Assembly: GCA_902494585.1 (NCBI GenBank)
Contig: CABUUD010000002.1
Span: forward strand, 3,438 to 67,437
Length of the DNA stretch: 64,000 nt
Source of the DNA: an uncultured Collinsella sp.
Lineage (GTDB): Bacteria; Actinomycetota; Coriobacteriia; Coriobacteriales; Coriobacteriaceae
Reading direction: 5' to 3'
Made by a program: the position numbers and the translations under genes. The notes beneath the pieces are model-generated. The model did no database searches. It worked only from the letters and a program-made list of their open reading frames with translations, and was not told the origin of the DNA. How positions within the stretch are numbered: position 1 is the stretch's first letter; each line of letters opens with the position of its first letter. This document shows, in pieces, positions 6,965 through 15,671 of the stretch.

Positions 6965-9646
6965 CTAGTCCTCGAGCAGGTCCTCGATAAAGCCGACGCG
7001 GTAGTTTTTGAAGATGACCTCGCCACCGTCTTGCGTGGCGTCCAGATCGACATCGCCCATGATGCCAAAATCGTGGTCGCCATCCTCGTCGGCAAAGATC
7101 TGGTGCACGTGCCACACGTGCGCGGTCTTCTCGTCGGACTCGTCGATGGAAAACATCGCGGCGCTGCGGGCGTCTCCGTCGGTGAGGATTTCCTCGTGCT
7201 GCTCATGGTAGGCATCGAGCGCCTTTTGCCAGCGGACCTCGCTCATGCCCCAGTCCTCGTCGAGCTCGCCCAGATCGCGAACGTGCTCGCGGGCGGCAAG
7301 GGTCACGCGGCGGAAGAGCGCGTTGCGCACCAACAGCGTGCAGCCGCGGCGGTCCGCCACGACCTCGTCGATGCCCTGCGGCGGCGCGGCGTCGAGTGCA
7401 GCGGGGTTGCCGGCGTTTTCCCACTCGTCCACCAGGCTCGAGTCGACCGAGCGCACCACAAAGCCGAGCCACGAAATGATGTCGCGCAAGCGCTCGTCGC
7501 GCTTCTCGATGGGCACGGTGCGGTCGAGAGAACGGTAGGCCTCTGCCAGGTAGCGCAGCAAAATGCCCTCGGAACGGGCGATGCCGAGCTTTTGGATATA
7601 GCCCTTAAAGTCGCTCGCGCTCTCCAGCATGTCGCGCAGGACGCTCTTGGGCGAGAGCTGGTAGTCGTTGGCCCAAGGTACTTCTTGGCAGTACTTGTCG
7701 AAGGCGGCATCGAGCAAGTCCTCGAGCGGCTTTTCGTAGGTGACATCCTGGATGCGCTCCAGGCGTTCTTCATATTCGACGCCGTCAGCCTTCATTTCGG
7801 CCATCGCGCGGTCGCGCGCGGCGCGCTCCTGTGCACGCAGCACCTGCTTGGGGTCCTCGAGCGTAGCCTCGACCATCGAGATCAGATCCATGGTATAGGT
7901 CTCACTCTCGGGGTCGAGCAGCTCCAGGGCGGCAAGCAAAAACGGCGAGAGCGGCTGATCGAGCGCAAAGTCCTCGGGCAGGTCGACCGTCAGCGCGTAG
8001 TCGATGTCCGGCGCGGCGTCAGCCGGAGCGTCGGGCGCGGGCGGCACCTCGGTGCGCACGACGACGCCGGAGTCGATGAGCGTGGCGAAGATCTCGTCGG
8101 CACGAACCTCGAGCTTTGTCTTTTCCTCGGGCGTTTGCAGGCTTGTCTCGATGAGGTCGTGCACGCGGGCGCGAGCGTCGCCGCCCTGCTCGACCACGCT
8201 AATCACCATGGAGTGCGTGATACGCAGGCGCGGCTTGAGCGTTTCGGGCTGCGTCTCGATCAGACGCTCAAAGGTCTGCTTGTTCCAGGTGACAAAGCCC
8301 TCGGGGGCCTTTTTCTTTTTAATCTTGCGGAGCTTCTTGGGGTCATCGCCCGCCTTGGCCATGAGCTTGGCGTTCTCGATCTCGTGCTCCGGGGCCTCGG
8401 CGATGACCATACCCTCGGTGTCAAAGCCCGAGCGACCGGCACGACCAGCGATCTGATGGAACTCACGGGCGCGCAGGCGGCGCATCTTGTAGCCGTCGAA
8501 CTTGGTGAGCGCGGTGAGGACCACGGTGTGGATGGGCACGTTGATGCCAACGCCGAGCGTGTCGGTGCCGCAAATGACGGGCAGTAGGCCCTGCTGCGCC
8601 AGGCGTTCGACCAGGAGGCGATAGCGCGGCAGCATACCGGCGTGGTGCACGCCGACGCCACATCCGAGCAGGCGCTTGAGAATCTTGCCAAAAGCCGTGG
8701 AGAAGCTCGTGCCTTTGGCGGCTTCCTTAATAGCCTCGCGCTGCTCCTTGCTGGCAATGCCAAAGTTGGCGAGGGATTGCGCCGTCGCAAGGGCGGCGTC
8801 CTGGCTAAAGTGCACGATATAGAGCGGGGCCTCGCCGCGGCGCATGGCGAGCTCGACCGTGCCCTCGAGGGAGGTCGTCACATAGTCGTAGCTCAGCGGA
8901 ACAGGACGCGGGGCATCGACGACCAAGTCGCAAGCAGCGCCGGTGTGCTCCTCGAGTGAGGCGGCGATGGCAGCGACATCGCCGAGCGTGGCGCTCATGA
9001 GCATAAACTGCGTGTGGGGCAGGGTGAGCAGCGGTACCTGCCAGGCCCAGCCGCGGTCGGGGTCGGCAAAGTAGTGGAACTCGTCCATGGCTACGCAGCC
9101 CACATCGGCATCCTCGCCCTCGCGAAGTGCATCGTTGGCAAGGATTTCGGCCGTGCAGCAGATGACGGGCGCCTTGGTGTTGATATGCGTATCGCCGGTG
9201 ATCATGCCGACGTTATCGCGGCCGAGCACCTGTACCAGATCGAAGAACTTTTCACTGACCAAGGCCTTGATGGGGGCCGTGTAATAACAGCGTTTGCCCT
9301 GTGCCATGCCCATAAAGAGCATACCCAGCGCGACGAGCGATTTACCCGATCCGGTCGGTGTGCCTAAAATGACGTGATCGCCGGCAGCCAGATCCATGAG
9401 GGCCTCTTCCTGGTGGTCCCACAGCTCAATGCCGCGATCGCTCGTCCATTCAAGGAAGCGTTCGAAGGCCTGGTCGGGCGTGAGCCATGGTTCGGGCTCG
9501 CTGCCGTCCTCGGGCTCCCACCAGGTGGGGGAGAGCGCGCCGAGCGAGCCAAACTCGGCTTCGGTTCCCGTGCCGCCCGAGAATGAGCTGGCGGCGCCGG
9601 CGCCGGAGACGGTGCTGGCGGCGGTGTCTGTCGTGGTCTGTGCCAT
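6965..9646 (-). CDS. Ski2-like DEAD/DEAH-box helicase, DUF3516 type
   Basis: An 893-aa superfamily 2 helicase. Walker A is TPTGSGKS, motif II is the variant DEFH (MDEFHYFADP), motif III MSATL, and the RecA2 motifs include GVGINVP and HQIAGRAGRSG. The long C-terminal half matches the DUF3516-type helicases of actinobacteria, related to Ski2/Mtr4 RNA helicases. Likely role is RNA unwinding or turnover, inferred from family. I place the start at the ATG at 9646 (protein begins MAQTTTD), with GAGAAAG upstream; the open frame extends to 9802 but there runs into a repeat element. The N-terminal 35 residues are Ala/Thr/Gly-rich and look disordered. Confidence 0.88.
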   Translation of the reverse strand: MAQTTTDTAASTVSGAGAASSFSGGTGTEAEFGSLGALSPTWWEPEDGSEPEPWLTPDQAFERFLEWTSDRGIELWDHQEEALMDLAAGDHVILGTPTGSGKSLVALGMLFMGMAQGKRCYYTAPIKALVSEKFFDLVQVLGRDNVGMITGDTHINTKAPVICCTAEILANDALREGEDADVGCVAMDEFHYFADPDRGWAWQVPLLTLPHTQFMLMSATLGDVAAIAASLEEHTGAACDLVVDAPRPVPLSYDYVTTSLEGTVELAMRRGEAPLYIVHFSQDAALATAQSLANFGIASKEQREAIKEAAKGTSFSTAFGKILKRLLGCGVGVHHAGMLPRYRLLVERLAQQGLLPVICGTDTLGVGINVPIHTVVLTALTKFDGYKMRRLRAREFHQIAGRAGRSGFDTEGMVIAEAPEHEIENAKLMAKAGDDPKKLRKIKKKKAPEGFVTWNKQTFERLIETQPETLKPRLRITHSMVISVVEQGGDARARVHDLIETSLQTPEEKTKLEVRADEIFATLIDSGVVVRTEVPPAPDAPADAAPDIDYALTVDLPEDFALDQPLSPFLLAALELLDPESETYTMDLISMVEATLEDPKQVLRAQERAARDRAMAEMKADGVEYEERLERIQDVTYEKPLEDLLDAAFDKYCQEVPWANDYQLSPKSVLRDMLESASDFKGYIQKLGIARSEGILLRYLAEAYRSLDRTVPIEKRDERLRDIISWLGFVVRSVDSSLVDEWENAGNPAALDAAPPQGIDEVVADRRGCTLLVRNALFRRVTLAAREHVRDLGELDEDWGMSEVRWQKALDAYHEQHEEILTDGDARSAAMFSIDESDEKTAHVWHVHQIFADEDGDHDFGIMGDVDLDATQDGGEVIFKNYRVGFIEDLLED

Positions 9647-9767
9647 GTGTTTGCTTTCTCTCGCGATTGTCCGCCAACTATTATGGCGTAGCGGCGGCGC
9701 GGGGTGCCAGCGCGCGAGAAAATGCAGGAAATGGGCGTTCTGCCCAGCCGTTTGGTGCAGTTGCCAG

Positions 9768-9890
9768 CTAAGTGAGTAGACTTTTTGCAATATCGCGAGC
9801 ACATGGCTTTTGCGTAAGGGATTTACCTGCGGTTTTAGTTTTCGTTATGTGGGTTGTGCTTGGCTATTGCTAAAAAGTCTACTCACTTAG
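9768..9890. mobile_element. MITE-like element with 25-bp terminal inverted repeats
   Basis: Left end CTAAGTGAGTAGACTTTTT then GCAATA (9768-9792) is repeated in inverse orientation at 9865-9890, with one extra base. The two ends enclose about 72 bp with no coding capacity; internal segments near each end (AGCACA) are also weakly complementary, so the whole unit may fold on itself. It lies upstream of the Ski2-like helicase gene. No obvious target-site duplication could be seen. It could be a non-autonomous transposon or a regulatory palindrome. Confidence 0.6.
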
Positions 9891-9955
9891 GTTTGAGGGT
9901 CGTTCGCTGGCGCCTATTTGCGCTTGTTTGCTGACGCCGCGACCATCAGAGGCCC

Positions 9956-10795
9956 CTAGGACTCTTGTGGCAGGCGCTTCTTGCCTTTGCGGGCGCGGTT
10001 TTTAAAGTTCGCGACGGCTTCTTCCATGCCCAGAGGTACATAGGTGAGCTCATCGAGGTTGTCGGGCAGGTAGCAGGCAAGGCTTTGCTCCTGCGCTCGG
10101 CCTGCTGCGAGTTGTTCATCGCTGGGCTGCGCGCCGGGTGTGGCGCAAATGCCATAGACGGCGGCACCCATCTCGCGCGTGCGGCATTCATATTCGGTCT
10201 CGGGGTGCTCGGGATGGTCGCGGCGGACGTCGTCACTAACCCAAAGCGTGTCGTAGCCGGCCGCGGCAAACTGCCCCAGGGCGTAGTCGCGCAATGGCTT
10301 GCTATCGGTTCGCAGCGTGACGGTGGCGCCGGCTGCAAAGAGCGGGCGGTAGAGCATCAGATGGTCGACATGGACGAGTCGTTTTTGGGCGTACTTGGCC
10401 TTGGGCTGCGGCGTGGGAAAGTTAATGGTGATGGCATCGAGCTCGCCTGCGGCAAATAGCCGCGGTAGCGATGCGGCGCCTCGGGGCAGGACGAGTGCGT
10501 TGGACAGCTCCTGCTCGCAGATTTTCTGCGCGGCATAGGCGATGCAGATGGGCTCCTGGTCCATGCCGATAAAGAGGGTGTCGGGTTCACGGTGAGCTCG
10601 CTCAACCAGATAGGTGCCTTTGCCGCAGCCCAGATCTAGATGAAGGCGGGTGAAGGGCTTGCCGCCTGCGGGCGCACAGGCCTCGCGCCAATCTCCGGCA
10701 TAGGCCTCGGGGTTCGTCTCAATCGCATCGGCGTAGCGCTCCAGGCGCTCCTCGAGCACAAAGTTCTTAGGCGTGCGAACGTGGACGGCTCCCAT
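9956..10795 (-). CDS. trmB: TrmB-like tRNA (guanine-N7)-methyltransferase
   Basis: A 279-aa SAM-dependent methyltransferase matching TrmB, which makes 7-methylguanosine at position 46 of tRNA. The SAM-binding motif is HLDLGCGKGTYLVERA near residue 67, and the TrmB signature region is NFPTPQPKAKYAQKRLVH, where most TrmB proteins have FPDPWPK. The Asp-to-Thr and Trp-to-Gln changes in this motif are unusual, and the protein is longer than the ordinary ~220-aa enzyme, with a basic C-terminal tail. Start: ATG at 10795 with AAGGAGC upstream. Function as tRNA methyltransferase is likely but the altered motif leaves doubt. Confidence 0.75.
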   Translation of the reverse strand: MGAVHVRTPKNFVLEERLERYADAIETNPEAYAGDWREACAPAGGKPFTRLHLDLGCGKGTYLVERAHREPDTLFIGMDQEPICIAYAAQKICEQELSNALVLPRGAASLPRLFAAGELDAITINFPTPQPKAKYAQKRLVHVDHLMLYRPLFAAGATVTLRTDSKPLRDYALGQFAAAGYDTLWVSDDVRRDHPEHPETEYECRTREMGAAVYGICATPGAQPSDEQLAAGRAQEQSLACYLPDNLDELTYVPLGMEEAVANFKNRARKGKKRLPQES

Positions 10796-10853
10796 GAGGC
10801 TCCTTGGTCATAAGTGTGGAACGCATAGCTGCACGTTCCGTCAATGGGTTGAA

Positions 10854-10880
10854 AAAAGGGGTGGGCATGGTTTGCCCGAA
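10854..10880 (-). terminator. Weak terminator after methyltransferase gene
   Basis: On the minus strand GGGCA-AACCA-TGCCC is followed by ACCCC and six T residues. It lies between the end of the class I methyltransferase gene and the start of the TrmB-like gene, both on the minus strand. The stem is only 5 bp. Confidence 0.4.
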
Positions 10881-10915
10881 AATTGCGGCGCGGCTCGACG
10901 GCGAGTCGTCGGTGC

Positions 10916-11788
10916 CTACAGGCGCTTGAGAATCACATAGCGGTTGAGATCGCCGCTGCGACCGTCAGCATGGAAGCGCTCAAGCTCGCGCACGGGGACC
11001 TCGCCGCTCTTGTAGAACGTACGCACGCCGCGCACCAGGTCGGTGATCTGCTGATCGTCAAAGTGATGGCAATAGCGGTAGGCGTGGCGGTCGTTTTGCC
11101 AGCCAATAAGGTGGTCACCGGCTTCAAACTGCGCGGAATCGTAACCCTCAAACGGCGGGGTGAGCTCGGCGCGGGCTTCGGCTCGAACGGCCTTGCGCGC
11201 CATGCGCTCGTCGTTCATAAACTCCCAAAAGCTGATGGCGATGATGCCGCCCGGGCGCGTCTGCCGCACCAGGGCGTCGAGCACGCGTACGCGGTACTCG
11301 CACGACGGCACGTGGTGCATAAAGCCAAAGCAGACCGAGATGTCGGCGAGCGGGGCGTCGAAAAGCACGTCGGGCGTCTCGGCGGGGTTGAGTTTCATGA
11401 GGGCATCGAGCACGTCGAGTTCTTGGAAGTGCAAGTTAGGAATGCGCAGGGCGTGGCCGCGTGCATCGATGGCCAGGTCCTGGCACGAGTCGACGCCATA
11501 GAACTCGAAGGGGCAGCTGGCGTCTGCCGAGGGGCTCGTGCCGTCCATGCCTTTGGCAGCCAGCGTGCCGCCGGCGGCAAAGTTCTCGAATCGCATATTG
11601 CCGCAGGCGAGATCGAAGACGCGGACGGGATGCTCGATCGTGGCGACGTCGAGCTGTTCGAGCGCGATGTCCATGGTGCGCACCCAGCCGGGCCACGGGG
11701 CCTGGCGCGTATCGGAAAAGGAGGCGGAGTGCTCGCGATAGAACGTGTTGTTGAGCTGGATGAGCGATGAGGCGAAATCGCGGTTCAC
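10916..11788 (-). CDS. Class I SAM-dependent methyltransferase
   Basis: A 290-aa methyltransferase. Motif I is VRVFDLACGNMRF near residue 55, and the rest follows the Rossmann-type pattern with the acidic GVDSC segment and a later RPGGIIAISFWEF strand. I set the start at a GTG (11788) because GGAGGGA stands about 10 bases upstream and the protein then begins VNRDFASS; an ATG-started extension to 11923 would include a sequence of low coding quality. The substrate is unknown. It lies in the same orientation as trmB with a weak terminator between them, and is divergent from the XRE regulator gene. Confidence 0.75.
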   Translation of the reverse strand: MNRDFASSLIQLNNTFYREHSASFSDTRQAPWPGWVRTMDIALEQLDVATIEHPVRVFDLACGNMRFENFAAGGTLAAKGMDGTSPSADASCPFEFYGVDSCQDLAIDARGHALRIPNLHFQELDVLDALMKLNPAETPDVLFDAPLADISVCFGFMHHVPSCEYRVRVLDALVRQTRPGGIIAISFWEFMNDERMARKAVRAEARAELTPPFEGYDSAQFEAGDHLIGWQNDRHAYRYCHHFDDQQITDLVRGVRTFYKSGEVPVRELERFHADGRSGDLNRYVILKRL

Positions 11789-12055
11789 GGCGCGGAACTC
11801 CCTCCGTTGGCGGTGCGGAATAAACAGTACGACCATACTACCGTTAACGCCGCAACGGGGACAACCGAGCTGCGGGTCATTGCTTTGTTTGGACACATTT
11901 CCGCAGCTCATATGCACCCGCAACCGCCGGTTGTCAAAAATCTCACTAAAATAGGTGGCATGTTTTTGGCGGTGGCGGATACATTTTTAACTGTGCAAGG
12001 CGCCTAAGAACAAAAACGGTCCGGCGGCACGGCTGGCAAAAGCATAGGAGGAACC

Positions 12056-12772
12056 ATGAATGTAGAAACTGCGCAGCGGCTCGCCGACCTTCGCCGCAGC
12101 AAAGGCTTTAGCCAAGAAGGGCTGGCACGAAAGCTGGGGCTGTCGCGCCAAGCGGTCAGTAAATGGGAGCGTGCAGAGAGCTCGCCCGATACCGAGAACC
12201 TGATCTCGCTCGCCAAACTCTATGGCGTGAGCCTGGACGAGCTGCTCAATCCGAGCGATGAGATCGAGGACGATATCGAGTTTGAGAACGAGGACCGCGC
12301 CCGTCAGCGCGAGGCCGAGGCGGCAGAGCGCGCGCGTACCCATGAGGCGGCGGCACGTGCCACCGAGGCGGCAACACAGGCGAGTGATGCTGCGGCCAAG
12401 GCGGCGCAAGCGGCAAGCTGGAGTGCACAGGCCGCCAATGCCGCTACGGCGCAGGCGACGAGTGGCGGCGCAGTTGGCTCGACTCCGGTGAAGGGCCCGT
12501 TCCAGTCATTCCCGTATTGGGCCGTGTGCTGGCTGCTGTTCTTTTTGCTGATGTTCCTGTTTGGCGCCGGCCCCTTTGCCGCGCTGATCTTCTTTACGAT
12601 TCCCATCTATCACTGGGTTGCGCGTGCGCTCGATGGTGATTGGGCACGCGGGGATATTCAGGTTGGTCCGGCGCCGGCGGCGGCTAGGGCTCAGAATGCT
12701 TCCGCTCCGGTTGATACTGACGTGGCTACCGCGACTACCGCTGACCCGATCGCCAAAGAGGGTGATGAATGA
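12056..12772 (+). CDS. XRE-family regulator with C-terminal membrane segment
   Basis: A 238-aa protein. Residues 5-62 are a helix-turn-helix of the XRE/Cro type (RLADLRRSKGFSQEGLARKL...SRQAVSKWERAES). Residues about 75-145 are charged and then strongly Ala-rich, probably helical. Residues about 160-195 are hydrophobic (WAVCWLLFFLLMFLFGAG...LIFFTIPIY) and should span the membrane. This makes it a membrane-tethered DNA-binding protein. AGGAGG at 12044-12050 supports the ATG. Its end overlaps the start of the DUF4097 gene by 4 bases, so the two are translated together; it may sense envelope state and control the pair. Confidence 0.8.
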   Translation: MNVETAQRLADLRRSKGFSQEGLARKLGLSRQAVSKWERAESSPDTENLISLAKLYGVSLDELLNPSDEIEDDIEFENEDRARQREAEAAERARTHEAAARATEAATQASDAAAKAAQAASWSAQAANAATAQATSGGAVGSTPVKGPFQSFPYWAVCWLLFFLLMFLFGAGPFAALIFFTIPIYHWVARALDGDWARGDIQVGPAPAAARAQNASAPVDTDVATATTADPIAKEGDE

Positions 12773-13668
12773 TGAAGCTTTCGCATGAATCCAAGGTACG
12801 CTTGGGCGTTGGCATCGGAGCGTTCGTGCTCATCATCGGACTTGTCTTTGGCACTTCGCGGCTATTGGCTCATTCCGATATGGTGCGTACGACCGGTATT
12901 CTATCTGGCAATTTGTCTGATTTTGACGATATGTTTGACGACGATGATCTCTTGGATAACGGCAACTATTCCGCTCGGCCTCAACAGCTTTCGAGCGAAA
13001 CGTTTGATGCCGACGCGTTCACATCGCTTGACTTGGACGTGACGTCGGGCACGGTCGAGATCAAACACGTCTCCGGCGGGCCGGTGCGCGTAATTGAAAG
13101 CGGGCGTGTGGCAACGGGGACCGTTGCCTTCGATTCGGCAACCCAAAATCTGGCCGAAATCAAGGGCTCTACGCTCAAAATTCGCCAGTTCGATTGCGAT
13201 GACGAGCGCGCCATTGACCGCACGGTTACCGTCGAACTGCCGCGCGAAGTTGCCGATAACATGGTGGGCATTACAGCGAATGTAGGATCGGGCGATCTGA
13301 CGGTCACGGACATTGCGTGCCATGACCTCAACCTGACTTTGGACTCGGGAGACGTTGAGTTTGCGGGCACCGTGACCGACACCCTGAATGCCAAGGTCGG
13401 TTCGGGCGATGTGACGTTCGAGCTCTACCAGGCCCCCGCGAAGTCGATGGACGTGAGCGTGGGCTCGGGCGATGTGGAGATGACGGTTCCGAACTCGACG
13501 GGCTTTAAGGCGAGCCTTACCCTGGGTAGCGGCGACTTCGAGAGCGATTTCCTTCCGCTTGGCTACGACGGCGAGACCATTTTGAATCTTGAATTCGATA
13601 ACGGCGATAAGTCTGCCACGTATCGTTTTAAGGTCGGTTCGGGCGACATGTCGTTTGATCCGGAGTGA
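12769..13668 (+). CDS. DUF4097 (toastrack-like) membrane-anchored protein
   Basis: A 299-aa protein with one N-terminal signal anchor (about residues 10-32) and then a beta-helical region with repeated VGSGD/SGD units (GSGDLTV, DSGDVEF, GSGDVTF, GSGDVEM, GSGDFES, GSGDMSF), the hallmark of DUF4097. Such domains are predicted to be extracytoplasmic adhesion or binding modules and are often paired with a membrane-linked transcription regulator, as here. The start ATG overlaps the TGA of the XRE gene. Exact function unknown. Confidence 0.85.
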   Translation: MMKLSHESKVRLGVGIGAFVLIIGLVFGTSRLLAHSDMVRTTGILSGNLSDFDDMFDDDDLLDNGNYSARPQQLSSETFDADAFTSLDLDVTSGTVEIKHVSGGPVRVIESGRVATGTVAFDSATQNLAEIKGSTLKIRQFDCDDERAIDRTVTVELPREVADNMVGITANVGSGDLTVTDIACHDLNLTLDSGDVEFAGTVTDTLNAKVGSGDVTFELYQAPAKSMDVSVGSGDVEMTVPNSTGFKASLTLGSGDFESDFLPLGYDGETILNLEFDNGDKSATYRFKVGSGDMSFDPE

Positions 13669-13716
13669 CAGACGGCTATCGAAGACTTATAAACCATAGC
13701 CGCGCTCTTTGATGGA

Positions 13717-13755
13717 GGCGCCGGGGCCGTGGTCGGCTTCGGCGCCTTTGCCTTT
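13717..13755 (+). terminator. Terminator after DUF4097 gene
   Basis: GGCGCCG (13717-13723) pairs with CGGCGCC (13740-13746) with further internal GC pairing, followed by TTTGCCTTT. It probably ends the XRE-DUF4097 operon just before the Elp3 gene. Confidence 0.6.
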
Positions 13756-13766
13756 ACAATGGGGAC

Positions 13767-15671
13767 ATGGAACAGATTATCTTGAACATACTCGAGGCCC
13801 TGCGTCGCGGCGAGACCGTGGACGACAAAGCGCTCGTCAAACTGATACATGCCGAGGCGCGCCGTGAGGGTGCCGACAAACGCGATTTGGCCAAGCGCCG
13901 CTTGCTGCCGTTTTACCAGCGGGTGAAGCGCGAGGAGCTGGCACGTTGGGCTGGGTGGAATGTCGATTCCGATCTGGAGCGTCAACTGCTGCAGGTGTTG
14001 CGTATGAAGCCTCGTCGCACGGCTTCGGGCGTGGCAACCATTACCGTCATCACCAAGCCGTGGCCGTGCTCGGGCGATTGCCTGTTTTGCCCCAACGACC
14101 TGCGCATGCCCAAAAGCTATTTACATGCCGAGCCGGCGTGTGCCCGTGCAGAGCAAAACTGCTTCGATCCATATCTGCAGGTGAGCGCCCGTTTGACCGC
14201 GCTTTCGCAGATGGGTCATGCGACCGATAAGATCGAGCTCATTGTGCTTGGCGGTACCTGGAGCGACTATCCGCAAGGGTATCAGATGTGGTTTATGTCG
14301 GAGCTCTTCCGCGCGCTCAATGACGATGCCGTGGCCGGCGTGGCGGCCAACCCCATGTTGGCGCGTCCGGGCATCAGCCGTGCCGAGGCAGGGCGCCTGC
14401 TCGATGACGCTCCCGCCGATGCCCTGCCGCCGGTGGTGGCGGAGCGTCGCGAACGCTATCGGGCCGTCGGTATTGCGACCGACGAGGCCGAGCTTGCGAG
14501 CGGTGTTACCGACGAGCAGGGGCGTGTGGATGCTGCCGTGGGCGGCTATAACCGCGCGGTGCGTCGTCTGTACGGCCCTGGTACGCCGTGGGGCGAGGTT
14601 GCCGAGTGGCAAACGACAACGATGGAAGAGCTCGAGCGCCAGCAGCGCATCAACGAGACGGCGAAGCATCGTGTGGTGGGGCTCGTTATCGAGACGCGCC
14701 CCGATGCCGTAACGCCGCAGGCGCTCACGCTCATTCGTCGCCTGGGCTGCACCAAGATTCAGATGGGCATCCAAAGCCTTGACCAGCACCTGCTCGACAT
14801 CAACGAGCGCCGTATTACGGTGGCACAGATCGAGCGAGCGTTTTCGCTCGCGCGCCTATTTGGCTTTAAGATCCACGCGCACTTTATGCTCAACTTGTTG
14901 GGTGCTACGCCCGAGGAGGACAAGCGTGACTACGAGCGCTTTATGACCGAGGGCGCCTTTATGCCCGACGAGGTCAAGGTCTACCCGTGCGCGCTCATCG
15001 AGGGCTCGCGTCTGGTGGGCTGTTACGAGCGTGGCGAGTGGCGCCCCTATACCGAGGACGAGCTGCTCGATGTGTTGGCCAACGACATCGTGGTGACGCC
15101 GGCGTTCTGTCGCATTAGTCGCATGATTCGCGACTTTAGCTCCGACGACATCATGGTGGGCAACAAGAAGCCCAACCTGCGTCAGCTCGTTGAGAACCGC
15201 CTAGCTGCTCGGGGTGACGGTGCGACGGTGCGTGAGATTCGCTATCGCGAGATCAGCACGGCGGGTGCCGACTTGGCCGAGCTGTCCCTTGATGAGGTCG
15301 CGTACGAGACGCCGGTGACGAGTGAGCGTTTTTTGCAATGGGTGACGCCCGAGGGCAAAATTGCTGGTTTTTTGCGCCTGTCTCTGCCCGTTCGCGCTTT
15401 TGTTGCCGCGCATGCGGACGAGCTGCCGACGATGCCGAACGAGGCGATGATTCGCGAGGTGCACGTGTATGGCATGGCGGCACGCGTGGGCGACCAAGGC
15501 CAGGCGGCCCAGCACCATGGACTGGGTCGGTCGTTGGTGGAGCGTGCGTCCCATATTGCTCGGGACGCGGGCTATACGCACATCAACGTGATAAGCGCGA
15601 TCGGTACGCGCGAGTACTATCGCCATTTGGGTTTTTATGACCACGGACTCTATCTGCAAAAGGAGCTCTAG
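13767..15671 (+). CDS. Elp3-type tRNA U34 modification radical SAM / GNAT enzyme
   Basis: A 634-aa protein of the Elp3 family, which adds carboxymethyl groups to the wobble uridine of tRNA. An N-terminal helical segment is followed by the radical SAM core with cysteines at about 101, 105 and 108 (PCSGDCLFCPND) and the Elp3-type GGTWSDYP and IETRPD segments. The C-terminal 110 residues form a GNAT acetyltransferase domain (QHHGLGRSLVERA acetyl-CoA loop, EYYRHLGF). Length fits bacterial and archaeal single-chain Elp3. The ATG at 13767 has only a weak GGGGAC site. Its stop is immediately before the next gene. Confidence 0.88.
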   Translation: MEQIILNILEALRRGETVDDKALVKLIHAEARREGADKRDLAKRRLLPFYQRVKREELARWAGWNVDSDLERQLLQVLRMKPRRTASGVATITVITKPWPCSGDCLFCPNDLRMPKSYLHAEPACARAEQNCFDPYLQVSARLTALSQMGHATDKIELIVLGGTWSDYPQGYQMWFMSELFRALNDDAVAGVAANPMLARPGISRAEAGRLLDDAPADALPPVVAERRERYRAVGIATDEAELASGVTDEQGRVDAAVGGYNRAVRRLYGPGTPWGEVAEWQTTTMEELERQQRINETAKHRVVGLVIETRPDAVTPQALTLIRRLGCTKIQMGIQSLDQHLLDINERRITVAQIERAFSLARLFGFKIHAHFMLNLLGATPEEDKRDYERFMTEGAFMPDEVKVYPCALIEGSRLVGCYERGEWRPYTEDELLDVLANDIVVTPAFCRISRMIRDFSSDDIMVGNKKPNLRQLVENRLAARGDGATVREIRYREISTAGADLAELSLDEVAYETPVTSERFLQWVTPEGKIAGFLRLSLPVRAFVAAHADELPTMPNEAMIREVHVYGMAARVGDQGQAAQHHGLGRSLVERASHIARDAGYTHINVISAIGTREYYRHLGFYDHGLYLQKEL

